A stretch of DNA of 9,127 nt from Candidatus Omnitrophota bacterium (lineage in GTDB: Bacteria > Ratteibacteria > UBA8468 > B48-G9 > DSTR01), in NCBI GenBank assembly GCA_023818865.1, contig JAMWDF010000092.1:1-9127 (forward strand). Reading direction: 5' to 3'. A program made the translations under genes and the position numbers. Numbering within the stretch: position 1 is the stretch's first letter; every line of letters begins with the position of its first letter. This document shows, piece after piece, positions 1 through 6,126 of this stretch. The notes beneath the pieces are model-generated. The model was not told the DNA's origin and ran no database searches. It saw only the letters and a program-made list of their open reading frames with translations.

Positions 1-997
1 CCAGTTTGTAGACCCCTTGGTAGAGTTTTTTCCCTGACGCTTCGGTAATAGTGATGAAAAGATATTCGGTTTTCCCTTTGTCCGGCGTCTTAATTTCGCA
101 GGTGAAAAGGCCCTCTTTGGTCGGTTCAAGGGTTAATTTTCTTATCTCCTTTACCCTTTCTGCTTTCCAGTCAAGCAGTTTATCCCGGAGAGAAAACTCT
201 GCTTGAAGAGAGAGAACCTGGTTGGTGATATTATTCACCAGAACCTGAGGCGTTACCTTTCCGGTGAGTACCTGGCCCATACTTCTCACCTGAACTATCG
301 GGGCCTGCCGGTCAAAAATCATCTTCAGATACCTTGAACGCTCCCGGAAGATATCGCCTAACTGTCCGGAGAAGAAATAAACTCCAGGGGCGGCTTGGAT
401 ACTGCCAGCGTAAAGAACTCCCCAGGCTTCGCCCTCTGTAATCCGGCCATGATGAAAAGCGCTTACCGGCGCACTCATTTCTATGCTCCAGAAGCCATCA
501 GCATAAGCATCCTGGTAGTTCCACTCAACCTCATAAGGGATATAACCACCGATCCGCTGGCTATAACCCACATTCTTGTATTTCCCAAAGGGATACATCA
601 TCGCCTGAACCCAGTTATGGTCAGGATGGCAGGGATGAGGATCAATCAGAATTTCAAAGTGACTCGTTGGTCCACCGCCAGCCAGTCTCCGAGCAGGTTT
701 GTCAAAAGATTCTTCCGGATGGGTCTGCATCCGGCCAGCCAAATAGATATTCTTTTCATCATAGGCAAACCAGTACTGGACTAAAATCGGGTCCAACCCG
801 CCTGCTTTGTATGGCGCTATCCCGGTGCCCATAAATGCCCGGTCCCACTCATTAGGAGAAATCCTCCCATCAATCACCGGTGGTTTATCTATCGGCGGCA
901 CCCGCACCAGGGGTGGATAGGATGCCTCTGGTATCTCTGCGTTGGAAAAACCGGTGAAAGCAAGCCAAATTACAGCAAAAGAAAGCCACTTGCTCAT
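1..997 (-). CDS. Exported CBM9/DOMON-like protein, partial (C-terminus beyond window)
   Basis: The frame stays open from an ATG at 997 to the left edge, giving 332 codons with no stop, so the gene is cut by the window. The start is supported by AAGGAG five bases upstream and by an ATGA overlap with the stop of the preceding gene. Residues 1-20 look like a Sec signal peptide (short basic start, hydrophobic core, cleavage near SNA/EI). Residues 39-51 read PPVIDGRISPNEW and 77-90 read FAYDEKNIYLAGRM. These match the start and first core strands of the CBM9-like/DOMON-like beta-sandwich, in which 'IDG...EW' and 'D..NLY.a' recur. Residues from about 115 (FEILIDPHP) to about 225 plausibly complete that domain. 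From about 230 a second beta-rich region begins. Such domains often bind sugars or haem, but no ligand can be read here. I infer a periplasmic or surface role, possibly linked to the pilus by operon position. No catalytic motif is seen. Confidence 0.75.
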   Translation of the reverse strand, partial: MSKWLSFAVIWLAFTGFSNAEIPEASYPPLVRVPPIDKPPVIDGRISPNEWDRAFMGTGIAPYKAGGLDPILVQYWFAYDEKNIYLAGRMQTHPEESFDKPARRLAGGGPTSHFEILIDPHPCHPDHNWVQAMMYPFGKYKNVGYSQRIGGYIPYEVEWNYQDAYADGFWSIEMSAPVSAFHHGRITEGEAWGVLYAGSIQAAPGVYFFSGQLGDIFRERSRYLKMIFDRQAPIVQVRSMGQVLTGKVTPQVLVNNITNQVLSLQAEFSLRDKLLDWKAERVKEIRKLTLEPTKEGLFTCEIKTPDKGKTEYLFITITEASGKKLYQGVYKL

Positions 998-1674
998 TTT
1001 TCTCCTTGGTAAGAAGAAAGGGAAAAGTTAAAAAGTCGGCTAAAATCCTGGAGTTGAAATGGTTGGCGCCAGGTTTCAGTGGCTATCCTTCTACCGTTCA
1101 GGATAAAATGCAAACTGGGCCGGCCATACCTAAAGCCTAACTGGGTCCACTCATTCTGATTTCTGGGTAAAAAGACGCCAGTCAAATCTGATTGATAAAC
1201 CGGAACATTGCCGTGAGTCCACACCCGACCGTACTGGCCAAGGGTAACAAAAAGTTTGCCGGCCTGGGTCTGAAAAATCAGCCGGTTTGAAGCAGAAGGA
1301 TGAAGTTTCTCATACTTCAACCACCAAACGATGGTTCCGCCAGGAGGCAGGTTTTTCTCTACCGGGTAACCCACACTCAAGAAGGGGGTAGATTCTCTGT
1401 TGGTCAATCCTTTATCCGTGAGCCAAAAAGTGAAGAAGTTCTGCCTGATGGTTTCTGGAGAAACCAGCTGGTTGTTAAGCCGAATGGCTGTTGGCTGGTT
1501 TTCGCCGGCAGATTGAGTAGCCAGCAGCCCGTTCTCAAAATCGAGATGGAAGACAACGGTATTTCTCAGGTAGGTGTCCTCTGAAGGAAAACAAGAAAAG
1601 GAGAAAACCAAAAAATAGAGGCAAGGAATTCTCTTCTCACCCTTATCCTTAGCGAAACTTGTAAAGGAGGTCAT
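994..1674 (-). CDS. LamG/concanavalin-like exported protein (start uncertain)
   Basis: About 226 residues from the ATG at 1674. The same frame is open up to an ATG at 1719, deeper inside the preceding pilin gene. After a basic stretch (KDKGEKR) comes a hydrophobic segment (IPCLYFLVFSFSCF) that would serve as a signal peptide, then SEDTYLRN and a beta-rich body. VVFHLDFENG near the mature N-terminus, GTIVWWLKYE in the middle, and NEWTQLGFRYG followed by LHFILNGRRIATETW near the end form the strand pattern of the LamG/laminin-G-like jelly roll (concanavalin-like fold). These domains usually bind polysaccharide or protein surfaces; the target here is unknown. The ATG at 1674 has GGAGG only two bases away, which is too close. 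The best-placed ribosome site instead points to a GTG at 1640 in another frame (see findings). The stop overlaps the next gene's start as ATGA. The fold is a resemblance call, less certain than the pilus genes. Confidence 0.65.
   Translation of the reverse strand: MTSFTSFAKDKGEKRIPCLYFLVFSFSCFPSEDTYLRNTVVFHLDFENGLLATQSAGENQPTAIRLNNQLVSPETIRQNFFTFWLTDKGLTNRESTPFLSVGYPVEKNLPPGGTIVWWLKYEKLHPSASNRLIFQTQAGKLFVTLGQYGRVWTHGNVPVYQSDLTGVFLPRNQNEWTQLGFRYGRPSLHFILNGRRIATETWRQPFQLQDFSRLFNFSLSSYQGEK
1610..1640 (-). other. Competing GTG start and T6 run ahead of LamG-like gene
   Basis: Just after the pilin stop codon, AAGGA (1650-1646) stands at good spacing before a GTG at 1640. That GTG opens MRREFLASIF, a classic signal-peptide beginning, but the frame differs from the LamG-like body and reaches a stop codon (TGA) about 24 codons in. 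The two frames share a T6 run at 1615-1610. One more T would join the GTG start to the LamG body and give MRREFLASIFLVFSFSC followed by FPSEDTY. This is either a sequencing or assembly slip, a natural frameshift, or coincidence. It is listed because it decides the true N-terminus of the downstream protein. Confidence 0.4.
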
Positions 1675-2308
1675 CACCTCCAGGGGTGGATACCCCGGCA
1701 TTAGTTTCCATTCTTCCATTGGGGCCGGCAGAGTAAATAATCATGACTTTTTCTGTATCGCTGTAAGCCACCAGATATGCATGTCCCCACGGGTCCAAAG
1801 GCGTGCCATAAGGAACCTTGTCCATGCTCCAGCCAGTGGCACTTCCCGGGTCAGGAGTAGAACCTTGACTACTGGTATAAATGCCTTTATCCTGGAAAAC
1901 CTGATAAGGTCCATCCCAAGGGTGGCCAATAGTGATTTCACTTTCTTCAGAAGTAGAATCTTGGTACTCCCTAGGCTCACTGGGTGCATTTACCCAACTG
2001 ACATAACATATTGTGTAAGTGCCATCAATATCCGTAGATAATGCCTGACCATCAGCCACTGGATAACCAGAGTGACTAGAGTTAGCCAGAACTGAGTCTT
2101 TCAGGTCACATAGTCTCACATACCAGCCAATATCATTTTTCACCATGGTCATAATTCCAGCCAGATTAGCCATCTCTGCCCTGGCTTTATCCACCATTGC
2201 TTTGGCTCTTGATTTCCGGATAGCTGGTAAGAGTAAGGCTGCCAGAAGAGCAATGATGACCATTACCACTAAAAGCTCCGCCAAGGTAAAACCTTTCTTT
2301 CCTTTCAT
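1649..2308 (-). CDS. GspG-like type IV prepilin / major pseudopilin
   Basis: A 219-residue prepilin. The leader MKGKKG is followed by FTLAELLVVMVIIALLAALL, the type III signal cut after Gly6, leaving an N-methylated Phe1 and the conserved Glu5 of the mature pilin. The hydrophobic helix runs to about residue 30, then a basic amphipathic helix (RKSRAKAMVDKARAEM). The C-terminal part is of GspG type: PLDPWGHAYL at about 170-179, then IYSAGPNG and an Asp-rich end (GGDDLLYKF). In GspG pseudopilins this end holds the PxDPWGxPY motif and a calcium loop. The 60-70 residues in between are longer than in classical GspG. I start at the ATG at 2308 because GGAGG (2318-2314) lies five bases upstream; an in-frame GTG at 2320 would consume that site. 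The gene lies 69 bases after the H-X9-DG prepilin. It is probably a fibre subunit assembled by the upstream ATPases and PilC. Confidence 0.93.
   Translation of the reverse strand: MKGKKGFTLAELLVVMVIIALLAALLLPAIRKSRAKAMVDKARAEMANLAGIMTMVKNDIGWYVRLCDLKDSVLANSSHSGYPVADGQALSTDIDGTYTICYVSWVNAPSEPREYQDSTSEESEITIGHPWDGPYQVFQDKGIYTSSQGSTPDPGSATGWSMDKVPYGTPLDPWGHAYLVAYSDTEKVMIIYSAGPNGRMETNAGVSTPGGDDLLYKFR
1666..1681 (-). promoter_or_regulatory. SD/start-codon hairpin at pilin/LamG junction
   Basis: On the transcript GGAGGT and ACCTCC form a perfect 6-bp inverted repeat with a GATG loop. It lies in the last codons of the GspG-like prepilin and contains both the Shine-Dalgarno-like GGAGG and the candidate ATG (1674) of the LamG-like gene. 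If it folds, it would hide this start until ribosomes translating the pilin open it, a form of translational coupling. The repeat could also be chance within coding sequence, because the codons GGT GAT GAC CTC are unremarkable for a GDDL peptide. Confidence 0.4.
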
Positions 2309-2377
2309 TTTTGCCTCCACCGTAAACCTTCCCCCTACCTTCAGTTAGCTTTTTTCCAGCCTTCGGGTCCCCCCAAC

Positions 2378-3040
2378 TTATTGTTCTTTCCAGATACTTT
2401 TATTGATACTCTTGATTGAATCCCCGTTTGTTTTGCAGGCAACATTACCAACCACGCTATCATCAGAGAATTTAATTTGATAGATAGTCACCCACTGGAC
2501 CGAGCCATCTAAATAAAGCGTATTAATTCCCCAGGGGTGATTCCCGGTTTTCTTATCCAACTTAGTGTTATACACTCCTCGGTCACTGATTATCGGCACC
2601 GGAAAAGAAGCCTTATTTCCTGGGGTCAGACCAAAGACAAAGGCGTAACTGGCATACCAATTATTCTCATAGCCATCTTCTTTGGGGTCAGTCAAACCGT
2701 TATCTGTAATATCGCCTTTGGGGTAGGGTACCAGTCGGGAAAGCGCAGCCGGGCACCAGAAACTCTTGGTAGTCTTAATGTAGTTAGGGTAAATTGAAAG
2801 GGTAGTCTCCTTTCCGTCAGCGTCATAAAGCCCCTGTTCGCTTGCCGGGAATTTTTCATACCAGTCATCTGCATACATCTCGTAAGCAATCGCAAACTGT
2901 CTCAGATTGTTAACACAAGTTGTTCGCCTGCCTTTCTCTCTGGCTGCACTCAGCGCTGGCATGAGTAATGCAGCCAGCATAGCAATAATGGCTATTACTA
3001 CTAAGAGCTCTACCAGTGTGAAACCTTTTCTTTTTGCCAT
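2378..3040 (-). CDS. Prepilin-like protein with H-X9-DG motif
   Basis: A 220-residue prepilin-type protein. MAKRKG is followed by FTLVELLVVIAIIAMLAALL, a canonical prepilin-peptidase site (cut after Gly6, Glu5 in the mature form) with a membrane helix to about residue 30. Then come ALSAAREKGRRTTCVNNLRQFAIA and YEMYADD, the stretch typical of planctomycete/verrucomicrobial prepilins, including the conserved CxxNLrQ. Near the C-terminus His168, nine residues, then Asp178-Gly179 form an exact H-X9-DG motif. It is known from large families of such proteins, but its function is unclear. Cysteines are also present at about 42, 96 and 202. The ATG at 3040 overlaps the PilC stop by one base (TGATG) and has AAGGAGG at good spacing inside the pilC end, so the two are probably translationally coupled. 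I infer a pilin or minor pilin of the same machine. Confidence 0.94.
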   Translation of the reverse strand: MAKRKGFTLVELLVVIAIIAMLAALLMPALSAAREKGRRTTCVNNLRQFAIAYEMYADDWYEKFPASEQGLYDADGKETTLSIYPNYIKTTKSFWCPAALSRLVPYPKGDITDNGLTDPKEDGYENNWYASYAFVFGLTPGNKASFPVPIISDRGVYNTKLDKKTGNHPWGINTLYLDGSVQWVTIYQIKFSDDSVVGNVACKTNGDSIKSINKSIWKEQ

Positions 3041-4359
3041 CAATCCCCTCCTTTTTCACCGCCGCCACCTCCACCACCGCTTTCGGTTAAACCCATCGCC
3101 AGTTTTATCAAAGGCAAAAAGAGTGCAATCACGATGAACCCGACAATGCCGCCTAAAAACACAATCATAATCGGTTCCAACATGGAGGTCATCGCTGCCA
3201 CTGCCGCATCCACTTCTGCTTCATAAGCATCAGCCACCTTCTCCAGCATGGAGTCAATGGCCCCGGTTTCTTCCCCAACCGCAATCATGTTGGTCACCAT
3301 GGCGGGAAAAGCGCCGCTCCGGTGCATCGGCCCAGAGATTCCCTCTCCTTCTCGCACCCGGTTTCTAATCTCATTGATGGCTTTAGCGATGACATCATTA
3401 CCCACAGTATCCCGGACAATCTGGAGAGACTGAAGAATGGGGACTCCACTGGTAATCAGAGTAGCCAGGGTGCGGGCAAACCTGGCAATAATGGTCTTGG
3501 CGACTACAGGACCGAAAACTGGAACCCGCATCTTGCCCATGTCTATCCAGTACCGGGTAAACTTGATCTTGCAGAGAATTTTGTAAAAGATGACCAGGGC
3601 AATGACGCCAGCAATAATCAAATAAAACCGCTGGGTCATCAGGTTAGAAATCTTGATAAGAAGTTGAGTGGCTCCAGGCAGTTCTCCGGCTTCCATTTCC
3701 TGGAAAATGTTGATAAAGGTTGGGACAATCTTCAACATAATAAATGTTAGAATACCCACGGCCACCACGCAGATGACGGCTGGATAAGCCATCGCTGACT
3801 TAATTTTTCCTTTCAGTTTGGCTTCTTTTTCCATGAAGTCAGCCAGGCGGCTCAACACCACTTCCAGGGCGCCACCAGCCTCACCGGCTCGAACCATGGC
3901 TACATAAATGCGAGGAAAACTGCGGGGGTGTTTGGCAAGCGCTTCAGAAAAAAGGGCACCGCTTTCAATATCATCAGCCACTTTCGCCAACACGGTGGCG
4001 GCGCCGCCCCGACGTTGTTCCTTCAGAACCCGGAGAGACCGAAGAAGTGGCAAGCCGGAACCAATAAGAGTGGCCATCTGCCGGGTGATGATGGTCAGTT
4101 CCTTGGGTTTGATCGCCGTTGGTCCTAAACTGAGATTCAATCCAGCTCCCCCAGCTGCTTTCTTAGTCTTAGCCGCTGGTTTGGCGGCTGGTTTAGCGGC
4201 CGGCTGTTTCTCTTTGGCCCCTTTGGCTGGAGAAACATTGGTGACAAAATAGCCCATACCTTTCAGTTTGGCTAAGGCTTCCTGAAGGTGGCCAGCTTCA
4301 ATGGTTCCGTTTAGACTCTTGCCGGCTGAGTCCAGCGCGGTGTATTGAAAAACCGCCAT
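3040..4359 (-). CDS. pilC: PilC/GspF-type inner-membrane platform protein
   Basis: A 439-residue inner-membrane protein that links the cytoplasmic ATPases to pilin assembly. The N-terminal region (FQYTALDSAGKSLNGTIEA, residues 4-22) is the usual cytoplasmic lead-in. Two homologous GspF domains follow, at about 90-214 and 290-416. Each has the ARF/RQMATLI-SG-P-L-SL pattern and a GE-(A/T)G-(A)-L/M motif (GEAGGALEVVL, about 159-169; GEETGAIDSML, about 362-372). Hydrophobic helices lie at about 192-217, 243-263 and 392-421. Two oddities are a PAAK-repeat linker at residues 53-64 and a C-terminal tail of seven glycines followed by EKGGD. The ATG at 4359 has a near-perfect AAGGAGGT. It is preceded by a 39-base gap holding a perfect hairpin, and it ends overlapping the next prepilin by one base. 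Length and domain layout are normal for PilC/GspF. Confidence 0.97.
   Translation of the reverse strand: MAVFQYTALDSAGKSLNGTIEAGHLQEALAKLKGMGYFVTNVSPAKGAKEKQPAAKPAAKPAAKTKKAAGGAGLNLSLGPTAIKPKELTIITRQMATLIGSGLPLLRSLRVLKEQRRGGAATVLAKVADDIESGALFSEALAKHPRSFPRIYVAMVRAGEAGGALEVVLSRLADFMEKEAKLKGKIKSAMAYPAVICVVAVGILTFIMLKIVPTFINIFQEMEAGELPGATQLLIKISNLMTQRFYLIIAGVIALVIFYKILCKIKFTRYWIDMGKMRVPVFGPVVAKTIIARFARTLATLITSGVPILQSLQIVRDTVGNDVIAKAINEIRNRVREGEGISGPMHRSGAFPAMVTNMIAVGEETGAIDSMLEKVADAYEAEVDAAVAAMTSMLEPIMIVFLGGIVGFIVIALFLPLIKLAMGLTESGGGGGGGEKGGD
3058..3078 (-). repeat. Poly-glycine codon run at PilC C-terminus
   Basis: Seven successive glycine codons (residues 428-434), then EKGGD, form the extreme C-terminus after the last membrane helix. 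This is simple-sequence DNA (GGT/GGC/GGA-type triplets) that could vary in length between strains. The tail falls outside the conserved GspF domains, which normally end shortly after the third helix. Confidence 0.8.
4168..4203 (-). repeat. PAAK tandem repeat in PilC linker
   Basis: Three in-frame copies of a 12-base unit encode PAAKPAAKPAAK at residues 53-64 of PilC, inside a Lys/Ala/Pro-rich stretch (about 45-73). The stretch separates the N-terminal lead-in from the first GspF domain. The copies differ at third codon positions (for example GCC GCT, GCC GCC, GCG GCT), so the repeat is not freshly duplicated. A flexible, positively charged cytoplasmic linker is the likely result. Confidence 0.85.
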
Positions 4360-4370
4360 TTTACCTCCTT

Positions 4371-4390
4371 CTGATAGGCCAGCCTATCAG
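4371..4390 (-). promoter_or_regulatory. Perfect intercistronic hairpin just upstream of pilC RBS
   Basis: CTGATAGGC and GCCTATCAG form a 9-bp perfect inverted repeat with a 2-base spacer (effectively an 8-bp stem with a 4-base loop). It lies in the 39-base gap between the PilB2 stop and the pilC start. Its last base directly abuts AAGGAGG, the pilC ribosome-binding site. A second 10-base palindrome, AGTTTAAACT, touches it at 4389-4398. There is no T-run after the stem, so it is not a standard terminator. Roles in mRNA stability or processing, or as a protein or RNA binding site that tunes pilC translation, are all possible. Confidence 0.65.
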
Positions 4391-4398
4391 TTTAAACT

Positions 4399-6117
4399 TT
4401 AATAACCGTGCACTTCTCTGGCTACTTCTTCAATGCTGGTGATACCTAAATTTATTTTCTCAAGCCCATCATCAAGAAGAGTCTTCATTCCGCACTCTTT
4501 CACCGCCACTTCCCGGATTTCCCCTAAGGAGCGACCAGTCAAGACAGCCTCCCAGAAAGGCGGTTGAGGTATCAGAATTTCAAACATGCCCACCCGACCT
4601 TTATATCCACCTCGGCAGAAAGGACAACCCACCGGCTTGTAAAACTTCATTCCTTCAGCCTTTTCTGGAGTAAGGCCAATCTGAAGTAATTCAGCTGGCT
4701 CAGGTCGGTACTCCTGCTTGCATCTGGGGCAAAGAACCCTAACCAGTCGCTGGGCAATCACTCCTTCAATGGTAGAAGCCAGAAGGAAAGTTTCCACTTT
4801 CATATCTGCCAGCCGGACGATGGTGGTGGGCGCATCGTTGGTATGAAGAGTACTCAGCACCAGGTGCCCGGTTAGGGAGGACTGAATTGCCATCTGGGCG
4901 GTCTCAAAGTCGCGCACCTCTCCTACTAAAATCACATCCGGGTCTTGCCTCAGGATACTGCGCAAACACTTGGCAAAGGTTAATCCGATATGCTCCCGAA
5001 TTGGTACCTGAACTGCCCCTTCCAGCATGTACTCCACCGGGTCTTCAGTGGTAATCACCTTGACATCCGGCGTGTTAATCTTGCGCAACAGAGCGTAAAG
5101 GGTGGTGGTTTTACCGCAACCGGTCGGTCCGGTGGCTAAGATGATGCCGTTAGGTTTTTTGATCAGGTTGTTTACCACTTCCATATCCTGCTGGGAAAGA
5201 CCCAGATTTTCCAGTTCAAAGATGGTCTTACCTCGGTCCAGAACCCGGATCGCCAGACATTCCCCAAAGACAGTTGGCACAGTATTCACCCGGAGATCAA
5301 CGGCCCGTCCCATGATAGAGAGTTCAATGCGGCCATCCTGGGGCAGTCTTCTTTCTGCAATGTCCATACCTGCCATAATCTTGAACCGGCAAAAGAGGGC
5401 GAAGGCTAACCCTTTAGGTGGGTGGACCATATCATAAAGGACCCCATCTACTCGGTATCTCACCCGGAAATCATCTTCAAATGGTTCCAGGTGCACATCT
5501 GAGGCATTATCCCGAACAGTCTGCAGCAAAATCAGGTCAAACAGTTTAACCACTGGAGGAAGAGAAGCAATTTCTTCCAGACTGGTGATAGTGGCGTATT
5601 CACCCTGACTAGCCACTGATTCCAGTTCTTCCATCTCTTCCACATCCTGGGAGAGCCATTTGATGAGGTCATCAATAGTCTCCATCTCCTTGCCATAATA
5701 GGTCTCAATGGCTTCCTTGATGTCGTCGGAATCAGCCAGCACCATCTTGGTTTTATACCCGAGAACGAAGGTGATGTCATCCTGGATGTTAAGGCTTAAA
5801 GTATCCCCGACCGCCAACGTCAAGACATTGTTTTCAAACTTAACTGGAATGGCTTCATAAGCTTTGGCTAGGGCTGAAGGAAAAACCTGAATGGCCTTCT
5901 GGTCAATCACGGTGTTTTTTAGGTCAATCATCTCCACGCCGGCCTGGATAGATAAAACCCGTTTCAGGTCCTTTTCGGAAACATAACCTAGGTCCACCAG
6001 AATCCGGCCAAGGAAATGACCACTCTTTCGCTGCTCTTCCAGAGCTTTAGTCAATTGCTCTTCAGTGATCAACCCGTTTTCTATCAGCATCTCTCCGAGA
6101 AGTTTTTTCTCAGCCAT
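4399..6117 (-). CDS. pilB: PilB/GspE-type assembly ATPase (second copy, PilB2)
   Basis: A 572-residue cytoplasmic hexameric ATPase that powers pilin polymerisation. Residues 6-58 form an MshEN-type domain: two 24-residue xLGxxLxxxG...L...L..Q motifs (6-29 and 35-58) separated by five residues, the layout of c-di-GMP-binding MshEN domains, though the usual leading Arg is Leu or Phe here. The middle region (about 185-300) holds the N2 domain (DNASDVHLEPFEDD, RLPQDGRI). Catalytic motifs are all intact: Walker A GPTGCGKT (330-337, with Cys in place of the usual Ser), Asp box TTEDPVEY, Walker B region LRQDPDVILVGEVRD (389-403), His box LTGHLVLSTLHTND. A zinc tetracysteine follows (CPRC at 463-466 and CPFC at 498-501). 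I chose the ATG at 6117 because GAGG lies about seven bases upstream; a TTG at 6123 is too close. The gene begins nine bases after pilT. Confidence 0.97.
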   Translation of the reverse strand: MAEKKLLGEMLIENGLITEEQLTKALEEQRKSGHFLGRILVDLGYVSEKDLKRVLSIQAGVEMIDLKNTVIDQKAIQVFPSALAKAYEAIPVKFENNVLTLAVGDTLSLNIQDDITFVLGYKTKMVLADSDDIKEAIETYYGKEMETIDDLIKWLSQDVEEMEELESVASQGEYATITSLEEIASLPPVVKLFDLILLQTVRDNASDVHLEPFEDDFRVRYRVDGVLYDMVHPPKGLAFALFCRFKIMAGMDIAERRLPQDGRIELSIMGRAVDLRVNTVPTVFGECLAIRVLDRGKTIFELENLGLSQQDMEVVNNLIKKPNGIILATGPTGCGKTTTLYALLRKINTPDVKVITTEDPVEYMLEGAVQVPIREHIGLTFAKCLRSILRQDPDVILVGEVRDFETAQMAIQSSLTGHLVLSTLHTNDAPTTIVRLADMKVETFLLASTIEGVIAQRLVRVLCPRCKQEYRPEPAELLQIGLTPEKAEGMKFYKPVGCPFCRGGYKGRVGMFEILIPQPPFWEAVLTGRSLGEIREVAVKECGMKTLLDDGLEKINLGITSIEEVAREVHGY

Positions 6118-6126
6118 AGCCAAACC

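Noticed and set aside
395..784. Plus-strand open frame of 129 codons
   Set aside because: It lies opposite the CBM9-like gene, has no ribosome site, and the encoded protein has no recognisable domain. The minus-strand frame has a signal peptide, a coupled start and family motifs.
2309..2377. Terminator or internal promoter in the 69-base gap between the two prepilins
   Set aside because: There is only a very short stem around CCCGAAGG with no T-run, and no paired -35/-10 boxes. The gap holds a G-rich stretch, an A6 run and the GGAGG ribosome site of the next gene.
3041..3043. TTG at 3043 as start of the H-X9-DG prepilin
   Set aside because: The adjacent ATG at 3040 has better spacing to AAGGAGG and gives the usual short basic prepilin leader (MAKRKG).
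3322..4252. Plus-strand open frames opposite pilC (3322-3750 and 3908-4252)
   Set aside because: They are antisense to the conserved GspF domains and their composition reflects the complement of that coding sequence. No promoter, ribosome site or family motif supports them.
4391..4398. GTTTAAAC-type palindrome as a specific regulator site on its own
   Set aside because: A short AT-rich palindrome is expected by chance and no second copy was noticed near the main promoter, so I only mention it together with the neighbouring hairpin.
6115..6123. TTG at 6123 as PilB2 start
   Set aside because: GAGG would be only two bases from it. The ATG at 6117 has proper spacing and gives a protein whose MshEN motifs fall at the same residues as in PilB1.
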